The translations under genes and the position numbers were made by a program. 64,000 bases of DNA from contig CBDBFA010000002.1 in the NCBI GenBank assembly GCA_965204545.1, forward strand, positions 62,001 through 126,000, read 5' to 3'. Of the stretch, positions 15,503-22,374 are shown one piece after another; the stretch's first letter is position 1; every line of letters begins with the position of its first letter. The notes below the pieces were generated by a model that ran no database searches, had not been told where the DNA came from, and saw only the letters and a list, made by a program, of their open reading frames with translations. This DNA comes from JAABVD01 sp965204545 (GTDB taxonomy: Bacteria > Verrucomicrobiota > Verrucomicrobiia > Opitutales > UBA2995).

Positions 15503-17440
15503 TCAGGTGCTCAGTTCCGTGATCGCTTCAAACACTTGGGACAAATTGATGCGTGTAACACTTATTCCGCCGGTGATCGGGCAACCCGTAGGCTGAATAA
15601 CCTTCTTGGGGGCTTGAAATATCGGCCCGGTTCGCACGGGGTTGGTCTCGCCGTACAGCCCCACCACGGGGATGCCCAGGGCGTTGGCCAGGTGAAGGCC
15701 GCCACAATCGTTGGAAATGACGATGGAGCAAGACCTCAAGGCCATGGCAAACTGCACCAGGTCGGTGGACCCCGTAAAGTCGTGGATTGAGCCAGGCTCG
15801 AATTCCTCAATAATTTTTCGGCTCACCAGGAGATCGGGAGGACAGCCGAAAAGGCATACATTACTTTGAGGATAGAGATCCATCAGGCCCGCCACGCATT
15901 CGATCCAGTAATCGATACTCCAACACTTTTCCATCTGATTCCCGGCGCCACAAATGAGCCCCAGATAAGGGGCTTCCCGTGATTCGATTTGAAGGCAGCG
16001 CAAAGGATTTATAACCTGGTTGTCCGCCGCCAGTTGCAGGGGCGACCAGTCGAGGTCCCCCCTGAGGCCGAAGTGTCTGAAAAACATCTCCCAGAGATGG
16101 GTTTGATGATTTTTTTCTTCATCGTAACCGGGGTCGAGTGGGAATTTGTCGGTCAGAAGCGGACGTGTTGAACCGGGCATCCTTAGGCCGATTCGCCTGG
16201 GGGCGCCCGTTAGAAGCCCCTCGATATCCCCAAGGAAAGTACCCGTTAAGGGGAAATAACAATCCGGATGGGCCATACGCATCCGGTAAAACCGTTTGAA
16301 GTAAGCGGTATTTCTCCGAGGAATCGCCACTACCCTTTGGGCCACGGAGAGACTCTTTATCAAGCCGGAAAAGCGCCGCTTTACCAGGACGGTGACCTCG
16401 GCATCGGGCCGTGAATCCCCGATCTGCTTGATAAAGGGCAGCACCTTGACCAAGTTGCCCAAGTTGTCGGGCATGCGGAACCAGTAATGGGTTTTTTTCG
16501 GGATGGATGGCCAGCGGTAATAGGATCGGGATTCCTCGATGATGCTTCTCGGGTGTTCCAGGTTCAGGATTCCTCCATGGTCTTTGTCGGTTTTCCACCG
16601 ATCGTGCATCCACATCCAGTCGTCCACCAATTTTTCATCGGTCCTCAGTCGATTCTCCAGCCATTCATTTGTCTTGAACAGAATGGGTTCGTCCCGATGG
16701 CCGCGGGCGACTCTTTCAATGTGCAGGTTTCCCTCCCAGAAGCCGGTTCGCTCGACGTAGATGATGGCGACGTCCGATTTACAAGCCCGCGCCAGGGTCT
16801 GGTGCAAGGGGTTTGTCGTAGCGACCCTTTCCAGGAAAAACCCCAGTTGGCCTTCTTCGAGGTCCGCCCGACTGAAGTTGAGGACAACCCAGTTGTTCTT
16901 CTTCAGTTGAGCGCGTACCTGGTCCAAACCATTCTCCGGGGAAAGAACGGTGCAACCGTGCGCACTTCGGCTGGCCGCTGCATACTGGTCCAGGATGGCC
17001 TGCTTCGAGTGCTTGTAGTAGAGACAAATATCGGGAGATTTACCTGGGTAGACCCGACGAAGTAGAGTGAAAGCCTCAGCCAGGCAGGTGTGCAGGGATA
17101 AGAGAATGAGGGGTCGCTTGGGCTCAAGGTATTGGTGCAGCAACTCAACCGTGGCATTGGTGAGAGGGATTGTTCCGTTGAGACGATCCTGCACCAAATA
17201 AGGACGAGCCAAAATAAACAGAACCTTTTCAATCAACCGGCGGCAACTTTCCCGCGCCTTTCGGCGTCTCCAGGAAAGGGGTTTATCGGGAAATACGTGC
17301 TGGAGATTTGAGAAAAGGACGCGGCGAACGGACCAATGGAGAAAGTAGAGGATGTCGCCGCCGACCGCCGCAATAATACGCAACAGGAAGACGGGTAATA
17401 CCGCCAAAATCCAACCGGCCAACTGGATTAGTTTGATCAC
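15503..17440 (-). CDS. Fusion of LpxL-like acyltransferase and GT9 (heptosyltransferase-like) domain
   Basis: Residues 1-~290 resemble the lipid A late acyltransferases LpxL/HtrB: a hydrophobic N terminus (IKLIQLAGWILAVLPVFLL) and an H-x4-E site in SLHTCLAEAF. Residues ~315-645 are a family 9 glycosyltransferase, with GLICGAGNQMEKCWSIDYW, CLFGCPPD, DFTGSTDLVQFAMAL and the donor-site SNDCGGLHLANALGIPVVGLYG. GT9 enzymes add heptose or related sugars to LPS core. The two activities usually sit in separate proteins. The start is GTG at 17440. lpxI lies 71 bases upstream on the same strand, so a lipid A/core role is well supported. The sugar and fatty acid used are unknown. Confidence 0.8.
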   Translation of the reverse strand: MIKLIQLAGWILAVLPVFLLRIIAAVGGDILYFLHWSVRRVLFSNLQHVFPDKPLSWRRRKARESCRRLIEKVLFILARPYLVQDRLNGTIPLTNATVELLHQYLEPKRPLILLSLHTCLAEAFTLLRRVYPGKSPDICLYYKHSKQAILDQYAAASRSAHGCTVLSPENGLDQVRAQLKKNNWVVLNFSRADLEEGQLGFFLERVATTNPLHQTLARACKSDVAIIYVERTGFWEGNLHIERVARGHRDEPILFKTNEWLENRLRTDEKLVDDWMWMHDRWKTDKDHGGILNLEHPRSIIEESRSYYRWPSIPKKTHYWFRMPDNLGNLVKVLPFIKQIGDSRPDAEVTVLVKRRFSGLIKSLSVAQRVVAIPRRNTAYFKRFYRMRMAHPDCYFPLTGTFLGDIEGLLTGAPRRIGLRMPGSTRPLLTDKFPLDPGYDEEKNHQTHLWEMFFRHFGLRGDLDWSPLQLAADNQVINPLRCLQIESREAPYLGLICGAGNQMEKCWSIDYWIECVAGLMDLYPQSNVCLFGCPPDLLVSRKIIEEFEPGSIHDFTGSTDLVQFAMALRSCSIVISNDCGGLHLANALGIPVVGLYGETNPVRTGPIFQAPKKVIQPTGCPITGGISVTRINLSQVFEAITELST

Positions 17441-17511
17441 TTCTCAAAGCGGAAAAGGCACCCCAATGCGCGGCATTTTGAGAAAGATGGCGCATCCGGG
17501 ACAAGAAAAAG

Positions 17512-18369
17512 TTAACCGGTTGAAAAACCAACCAACTGGATTCTCCACGCTTCGGCCCGCCGCAGAACTTCCTCCTTTTCCAGGATAATGGTTTTATCGG
17601 CTTCCAGGTAGCCGTGGTGAATTTTCGCCTGTTTCATCACTTCCAAGGTACGCATGCCAAATACAGGAACATCGAAACGGAAATCCTGCCCAGGTTTAAC
17701 CGCCTTGATAAATACGAGCTGATCCGTATCGAAGCTACCGGCGCGTCGCAGCATACGGTCCGTTCCTTCAAATGCCTCCACCGCGACGACGACTCCCTTG
17801 CGAATGACCACCCCCTGCCCGATGTCCAATCGGGCGATCTCTTTGGCCATCCCGATTCCGTGCTGGATGAAATCCGGGCGCACCCTTTCCCGAATTCTGG
17901 TCATGGGCCCTTTATCGGCCATCTGGTCGTCCAGAAATCCCCGCGCATCGATTAACTGGATGCCGAGTTTGGCAATCTCCTCCGAGACCGCCCCGAAAAT
18001 ACTTTCGGCATTTTTTTCCCGGAGCCTCGCCAACAGGGCAATTGCTTTCAGGTCCGGGTGAAGGTCCTTGAATAAGCGGCCGGGGGTAATTTGTCCCGCC
18101 ATCATGGCCCATTTGACACGAAAATCTCGTAGCGCCTTGAGCAATTTCCCCATTTTTCCAACCTTGAGGCGAATGCGGTCCTTTTCCGGAAACATTTGGA
18201 AAAGGCTTTCCCTCGTTTCTCCTTCAAAAGCGATCAGGCCTACCCGCACCCCGGCCTCCAGCATGCGGCGGGCGACCATTTCCGGATACAGTTCCTTGCC
18301 CGCTATCAGGCCAATACCGTCTTCGGGCCTGAAGTCATGGGGCAGAAATTGGGACAGGGGAAAGGACAT
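17512..18369 (-). CDS. lpxI: UDP-2,3-diacylglucosamine hydrolase, LpxI type
   Basis: LpxI cleaves UDP-2,3-diacylglucosamine to lipid X and UMP in lipid A synthesis, replacing LpxH in many bacteria. The 285-aa protein shows the LpxI (DUF1009) pattern: IGLIAGKELYPEMVAR at the N terminus, VGKMGKLLKALRDFRV, AGQITPGRLF, and a C-terminal KAVKPGQDFRFDVPVFGMRT. I start it at ATG 18369 (MSFPLSQF); the open frame further upstream is read from a low-complexity repeat. The neighbouring acyltransferase-glycosyltransferase fusion gene completes a small lipid A locus. Confidence 0.93.
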   Translation of the reverse strand: MSFPLSQFLPHDFRPEDGIGLIAGKELYPEMVARRMLEAGVRVGLIAFEGETRESLFQMFPEKDRIRLKVGKMGKLLKALRDFRVKWAMMAGQITPGRLFKDLHPDLKAIALLARLREKNAESIFGAVSEEIAKLGIQLIDARGFLDDQMADKGPMTRIRERVRPDFIQHGIGMAKEIARLDIGQGVVIRKGVVVAVEAFEGTDRMLRRAGSFDTDQLVFIKAVKPGQDFRFDVPVFGMRTLEVMKQAKIHHGYLEADKTIILEKEEVLRRAEAWRIQLVGFSTG

Positions 18370-18657
18370 GCGAAGGTGGGATATTTTCCAAATCGCGTCA
18401 GTTGTCCAAGCAAAAGAAAGGGAAGGACTCTCGCCGAGGCGAGATGGCACAAAGGCACAGAGGCACAAAGGCACAAAGGGGGAAGGCGCCGATGGCGCCT
18501 ATCTTTGCGTCCTTTGGGATCTTTGCGAGAGTCATTTCTTCATCCCATTCCTTTCGATCACGATCACGATCAATCTCAGCACCTTCAGCCTTTTTAATCT
18601 CTGTGGTTTTTCCCCTTCTCCCCAATTCCTTATTCCTCATTGGCGCCCCTGGGCGCC
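18370..18657. repeat. Mosaic intergenic repeat tract
   Basis: It contains a CACAAAGGCACAGAGGCAC run, two GGCGCC-N-GGCGCC hairpins (18485-18499 and 18642-18657), a TCGATCACGATCACGATC run (18553-18572), a CTTCAGCC piece and a TTCCTTATTCCTCATT run. The second hairpin directly follows the stop codon of the deacetylase-like gene. No gene or promoter is recognisable. Confidence 0.7.
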
Positions 18658-19608
18658 TTACCTCGGTTGACCGAAAAAGGTGCGGACCATTTGTTCGGAC
18701 CCGCCGGCTAAACCCTCGAGATCGTATCCGCCTTCCAACAACGCTATCACTTTGCCTTCGCACAATTGATCGGCGGCTTCCAGCACCAATCGGCTCATCA
18801 TGGCAAAATCCTCATCCGTCAGGAGAACCCCGGCCAGGGGATCGCGTTCGTGAGCATCGAAACCGGCCGAAATCAGAATAATTTCCGGTTCGAAAGCATG
18901 CAGGGCCGGGATCACTTTTTCTCTCAGGAGTCGATGGTAAACGTCACCCCGCGTTCCTGCGGGGACGGGCAAATTAAGCGTATAACCTTTTCCCGGGCCC
19001 CGGCCGGTTTCCGTGACGGATCCGGTTCCCGGATATAAGGGACTCTGATGGATGCTGCAAAAATAGACGGAAGGATCGTCGTAAAAGCTATCCTGGGTTC
19101 CATTGCCATGATGGACATCCCAATCGAAAATAAAGACCCGATTTACCTCGTGGGTGGCTATGGCATGACGGGCGGCTATGGCAATATTGTTAAATATGCA
19201 AAAGCCCATCGCCATTGAAGTGAGGGCGTGGTGTCCGGGTGGACGGTTGATGCTGAAGGCATTTTTTGCTTCACCGTTCAGCACGGCATCCACGGCCTGA
19301 ATCCCCGCCCCGGCAGAAGCCAGGGCAGCCCGGTATGACTCTTTGGACAAGGAGGTGTCCACATCCAACTGCCCGCCTCCTTTACGGGCCATCTCCTCCA
19401 CCAAGGCAATGTAGTCCGGATCGTGGTTTGCCGCAATGGAGGCAGAGGTGGCAAGCCGGGGGGTCACCCAATCCAATCCCTTGAGTTTGATGGACCGTAG
19501 GCGATGCCGAATGGCACGCACTCGGTCTGCCCGCTCGGGGTGCCCGTAGCCGGTGTCGTGTTCCAATGAAAGCGGATGATAATAAATCTGTGTGGAAGGC
19601 CGCTTCAT
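18658..19608 (-). CDS. Histone deacetylase family protein (acetylpolyamine/acetyl-lysine hydrolase)
   Basis: The 316-aa protein has the class II-like HDAC catalytic set: H126-H127 in RPPGHHAL, zinc ligands D164 and H166 in FDWDVHHGNGTQ, and D251 in SAGFDAHERDP, with the terminal LEGGYDLEGLA glycine loop. Bacterial members remove acetyl groups from polyamines, acetoin-metabolism enzymes or other amides in the cytoplasm. No polyamine genes are adjacent, so the substrate is open. The gene is monocistronic by spacing. A GGCGCC hairpin immediately follows its TAA stop. Confidence 0.9.
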   Translation of the reverse strand: MKRPSTQIYYHPLSLEHDTGYGHPERADRVRAIRHRLRSIKLKGLDWVTPRLATSASIAANHDPDYIALVEEMARKGGGQLDVDTSLSKESYRAALASAGAGIQAVDAVLNGEAKNAFSINRPPGHHALTSMAMGFCIFNNIAIAARHAIATHEVNRVFIFDWDVHHGNGTQDSFYDDPSVYFCSIHQSPLYPGTGSVTETGRGPGKGYTLNLPVPAGTRGDVYHRLLREKVIPALHAFEPEIILISAGFDAHERDPLAGVLLTDEDFAMMSRLVLEAADQLCEGKVIALLEGGYDLEGLAGGSEQMVRTFFGQPR

Positions 19609-19907
19609 GTTATCTAATGTGCCTTTCTATCTCAGCATCTCAGAATCGTCAGCAATTTGAAATCTTTGCGCCCTTTGCGATCTTTGCGAGAGTCTTTTTC
19701 TCGATGCTGGATGTTGGATAGGTCGCTCCAAAGCAATCGCGGCGTAAAGCCGCTCCTACAAAATATAATGCCATTCCATCACTCCATTGCTTTCGATCAC
19801 GATCATGATCAAGATCACGATCACGATTATTCAGCCTTCAGCCTTCAGACTTTCCCCAATTCCTCATTCCTAATTCCTCATTCCTCATTGGCGCCATCGG
19901 CGCCTCT
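19609..19907. repeat. Mosaic intergenic repeat tract with half REP
   Basis: Modules seen are an ATCTTTGCGAGAG piece, GATGCTGGATG, a 25-base ATCGCGGCGTAAAGCCGC REP half (19736-19760, the same arm as the perfect hairpin at 40325), a TCACGATCATGATC run (19793-19829), a CCTAATTCCTCATT run and GGCGCC-ATC-GGCGCC (19890-19904). A CTTTGTGCC run continues into the next gene. Confidence 0.7.
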
Positions 19908-21050
19908 TTGTGCCTTTGTGCCTCTGTGCCTTTGTGCCATCTCGCCTCGGCGAGATTCGATACCGGAAAATTAGCGGAAATTGACGCCGCTGTGGAACGC
20001 GCGGTGGCAGTGGGAAAAATACCGGGAGGGGTCTTCTGGCTGGAGCATGACGGGGAGATTTATGCCAATGCCTACGGTCATATGTCGGTGGAGCCGGAAA
20101 TCATACCAACCCGTATTGGTGCCATTTACGATGCCGCTTCTTTAACCAAAGTGGTTGCAACAACTCCCGCCATCATGTTGCTGATGGAACGCGGTCGAAT
20201 AGGACTGGATGCCCCGGTCCATCGTTATCTGGAAGATTACTCCGATGTGGGAGGAAAGGACCTCACCATCCGGCACTTGATGACCCACACCTCGGGGCTT
20301 CCCCCGGGGATTCCGCTCTTCATTGAAGTAGAAGGGGGTTCCAAACAATGGGAGGGTTACGAAACCGCTTTGGCTTTGGCCATGGCGGAGCGCCCCCGGA
20401 CAAAGCCGGGAACTCAATTTGTCTACAGCGATATCAATTTCATTCTACTTGGCGAAATTATTCAGGGCGTAACGGGCCGTACGCTGGAGGCATTTACGCG
20501 GGAGGAAGTATTCGAACCATTGGGAATGGTCGACACGGGTTACCTGCCCTCCCCCGATTTGAAATCGCGTATTGCGCCAACCAATAGGGCGGACGGGCAA
20601 ATGCTCAGGGGCGCCGTCCACGATCCGGTTTGCCGAAGGGCAGGCGGGGTGCTTGGACATGCCGGAATCTTCACCACAGCAGCAGACTTGGCCCGGTTTT
20701 CCCGTATGATCCTGAACAAGGGGGAACTGAACGGTTTCCGCCTATTCCAGCGAGAATCGGTGGAACTTATGACCTCTACCCAATCACCCGACCGGGTAGA
20801 GGCTTTGCGGGGATTGGGTTGGGACATCGATACCGGCTATTCCCAGCAACGGGGGAACCTTTTCCCGGTCGGCGGCTTCGGCCATACCGGATTCACCGGA
20901 CCGAGCTTGTGGATCGATCCCTACTCCAACACGTTCGTTATTTTCATGAGCAACCGCACTCATCCGGATGGCAATGGGGATGTCCTCGAACTGCGGCGTC
21001 AGTTGGGCACCCTGGCCGCCGAAGCCATTTCAGGCTTTGATTTCGATTGA
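19908..21050 (+). CDS. Beta-lactamase-fold serine hydrolase (class C-like), N terminus uncertain
   Basis: The conserved serine hydrolase domain is clear: S78-LTK in YDAASLTKVVA, YSD in FVYSDINF, and HTG in GFGHTGFTG, with HLMTHTSGLPP between. Such proteins include esterases, D-aminopeptidases and penicillin-binding relatives; the substrate is unknown. No ATG precedes the domain. The open frame starts with TTG at 19908 inside a TGCCTTTGTGCCTCTGTGCC repeat, and other in-frame candidates are GTG at 19926 and 19992. The first ATG (20082) falls inside the domain. The usual signal peptide is missing, so the repeat may have replaced the original 5' end. Confidence 0.78.
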   Translation: MCLCASVPLCHLASARFDTGKLAEIDAAVERAVAVGKIPGGVFWLEHDGEIYANAYGHMSVEPEIIPTRIGAIYDAASLTKVVATTPAIMLLMERGRIGLDAPVHRYLEDYSDVGGKDLTIRHLMTHTSGLPPGIPLFIEVEGGSKQWEGYETALALAMAERPRTKPGTQFVYSDINFILLGEIIQGVTGRTLEAFTREEVFEPLGMVDTGYLPSPDLKSRIAPTNRADGQMLRGAVHDPVCRRAGGVLGHAGIFTTAADLARFSRMILNKGELNGFRLFQRESVELMTSTQSPDRVEALRGLGWDIDTGYSQQRGNLFPVGGFGHTGFTGPSLWIDPYSNTFVIFMSNRTHPDGNGDVLELRRQLGTLAAEAISGFDFD

Positions 21051-21384
21051 GCCTCTCGCCAAGATCGCAAAGGAGAGAAGAAGAATAACCACAGAGGACA
21101 CAGAGAACACAGAGGAGGAAGCGCGCCAAGGCGCGCGAATTAGGAATTGGATCTCGCCAAGGCGAGATGGCACAAAGGGGGAGAGGGAGAAAGGAAGAAG
21201 GCTGAAGGAGGAAGGCTGAAGGTGCTGAGATTAATCGTGATCGTGATCGAAAAAAGAAGGAGATTCCATTCCCCGGCGTCTATCGATAACCTATTATGAA
21301 ACTGTTGGAGGGGAAGCGCCGGGAGCGCGAACCAGCATCCAGCATCCAGCATCCAGCATCAAGAATCAAGCATCGAGAAAATGC
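21051..21384. repeat. Mosaic intergenic repeat tract, inverted order
   Basis: The 371-base space after the serine hydrolase holds the same modules in reverse: CACAGAGGACACAGAG, GCGCGCC-AAG-GCGCGC, AATTAGGAATT, a GGCTGAAGG run, TTAATCGTGATCGTGATCG (21231-21249) and a tandem CCAGCAT run (about 21331-21360). The reversed order suggests the mosaic moves or is copied as a block. No gene is seen before the antitoxin promoter region. Confidence 0.7.
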
Positions 21385-21391
21385 CTTGACG

Positions 21392-21419
21392 GTATGCATA
21401 AAAATATTCTAATGCATAC
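21392..21419. promoter_or_regulatory. Palindromic operator of the toxin-antitoxin pair
   Basis: GTATGCAT (21392-21399) and ATGCATAC (21412-21419) form a perfect 8-base inverted repeat around a 12-base A/T-rich spacer, ending 2 bases before the antitoxin ATG. TTGACG (21386-21391) could be a -35 box, with TCTAAT (21408-21413) as a possible -10 inside the palindrome. This suits autorepression by the ribbon-helix-helix antitoxin; transcription would start at or very near the ATG. Confidence 0.65.
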
Positions 21420-21421
21420 TC

Positions 21422-21652
21422 ATGAAGACCAGGGTAACCATAACCCTTGATCCGAAGGTTCATAAACGAGCCAAGCGTCTGGCACGGATGCGAAGGTCCA
21501 GCGTATCCGGGCTCATCGAGAAACTTCTTTCCGAACAAAAAGCTCCGGAAGGCTCCATTGTGGATTCAATGATCGGCAGCGCTTCCCTCAAGCCATCCAG
21601 ACCTGGAGATCTGAAGCAAGCGGCTCTGGAAAGGAAATACCTTTCCCGATGA
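21422..21652 (+). CDS. Ribbon-helix-helix antitoxin
   Basis: The 76-aa protein begins MKTRVTITLDPKVHKRAKR, a DNA-binding strand and first helix of the ribbon-helix-helix type, followed by the second helix SSVSGLIEKLLSE and a C-terminal tail able to mask the toxin. Its stop overlaps the start of the following PIN-domain gene (ATGA at 21649-21652), the usual coupling of VapBC-type pairs. It is expected to neutralise the toxin and bind the palindrome just upstream. There is no Shine-Dalgarno sequence. Confidence 0.8.
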   Translation: MKTRVTITLDPKVHKRAKRLARMRRSSVSGLIEKLLSEQKAPEGSIVDSMIGSASLKPSRPGDLKQAALERKYLSR

Positions 21653-22047
21653 AGGTCCTCATCGATACGGATATATTGCTTGATGTGGCGCTGTGCCGCC
21701 CGAAGTTCTTCTCCAAGAGCGCGGACGTTTTACGATGGGCTGAGGAAGGAGGAAAAGCGGCGATTGCATGGCATTCACTTTCGAACTGTGCCTACCTATT
21801 GAAGGACGACGGGCGAGATTTTTTGAATATGCTTCTTTCTATTGTAGATGTCGCTGCTGTAGCAGCTAAGGACGCCCGTCGAGCCCTTGATTTGCCGATG
21901 AAGGACCTGAAAGATGCCATGCAAGCTGCTGCCGCCTTGGCTTGGGAGTCGGATTGTATCGTTACGCGAAACCTTGTTGATTATCGAAAGTCGCCGATTC
22001 CCGCTATTTCTCCCAAGAATTTCCTGCATCAGGTCAAGCAATCGTGA
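21649..22047 (+). CDS. PIN-domain toxin (VapC-like ribonuclease)
   Basis: The 132-aa protein has the PIN acidic set: D6 in VLIDTDILLD, D86 and D89 in MKDLKDAMQAA, and D111 in the typical VTRNLVDY strand. PIN toxins cleave RNA in a metal-dependent way, often tRNA or rRNA. The overlap with the ribbon-helix-helix antitoxin gene makes the pair a clear type II system. The glutamate usually found near residues 40-45 of VapC is not obvious here, so activity is probable rather than certain. Confidence 0.8.
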   Translation: MKVLIDTDILLDVALCRPKFFSKSADVLRWAEEGGKAAIAWHSLSNCAYLLKDDGRDFLNMLLSIVDVAAVAAKDARRALDLPMKDLKDAMQAAAALAWESDCIVTRNLVDYRKSPIPAISPKNFLHQVKQS

Positions 22048-22374
22048 TTGAACCCTGAATCGGAAGGTGAATCAACCGGCCCTTTTGAGTCTTTTGTGGC
22101 TATTTCCGCGCCCCGGCGCCTTTTGTGGAACCCCGTTGGGGTTCGGTCTTATGGGTGGTCCTAAACCCAGCGTGCGCTGCGCGACGCTGGGCTTTGGAGT
22201 GTAACGCCTTTGGCGTAATAGCCAGATGCTGGTTCGTGTCCTCGGCGCTTCCACTCCACCATTCCATCACTCCATTACTCCATTACTCCTTTCCTTTCGA
22301 TCACGATCACGATCACGATCACGATCACGATAACCCTCGGTGGTTAATCCCCCCCAATTCCTAATTCCTAATTC
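22048..22374. repeat. Mosaic intergenic repeats and CCCAGCGTGCGC element
   Basis: The 327-base gap holds a GGAACCCCGTTGGGGTTC hairpin (about 22135-22152), a CCCAGCGTGCGC ... GCGACGCTGGGC inverted repeat (about 22166-22193), a TAACGCC-TTT-GGCGTAA hairpin, a TCGATCACGATC tandem run (22297-22331) and a CCTAATT tandem run to 22390. The first two parts recur, inverted, at 34855-34955. No gene is seen. Confidence 0.75.

Noticed and set aside
22297..22331. TCACGA/ATCACG tandem run considered as a CRISPR or origin iteron
   Set aside because: The unit is 6 bases with no spacers, recurs in several mosaic tracts, and no cas genes or DnaA boxes are nearby.
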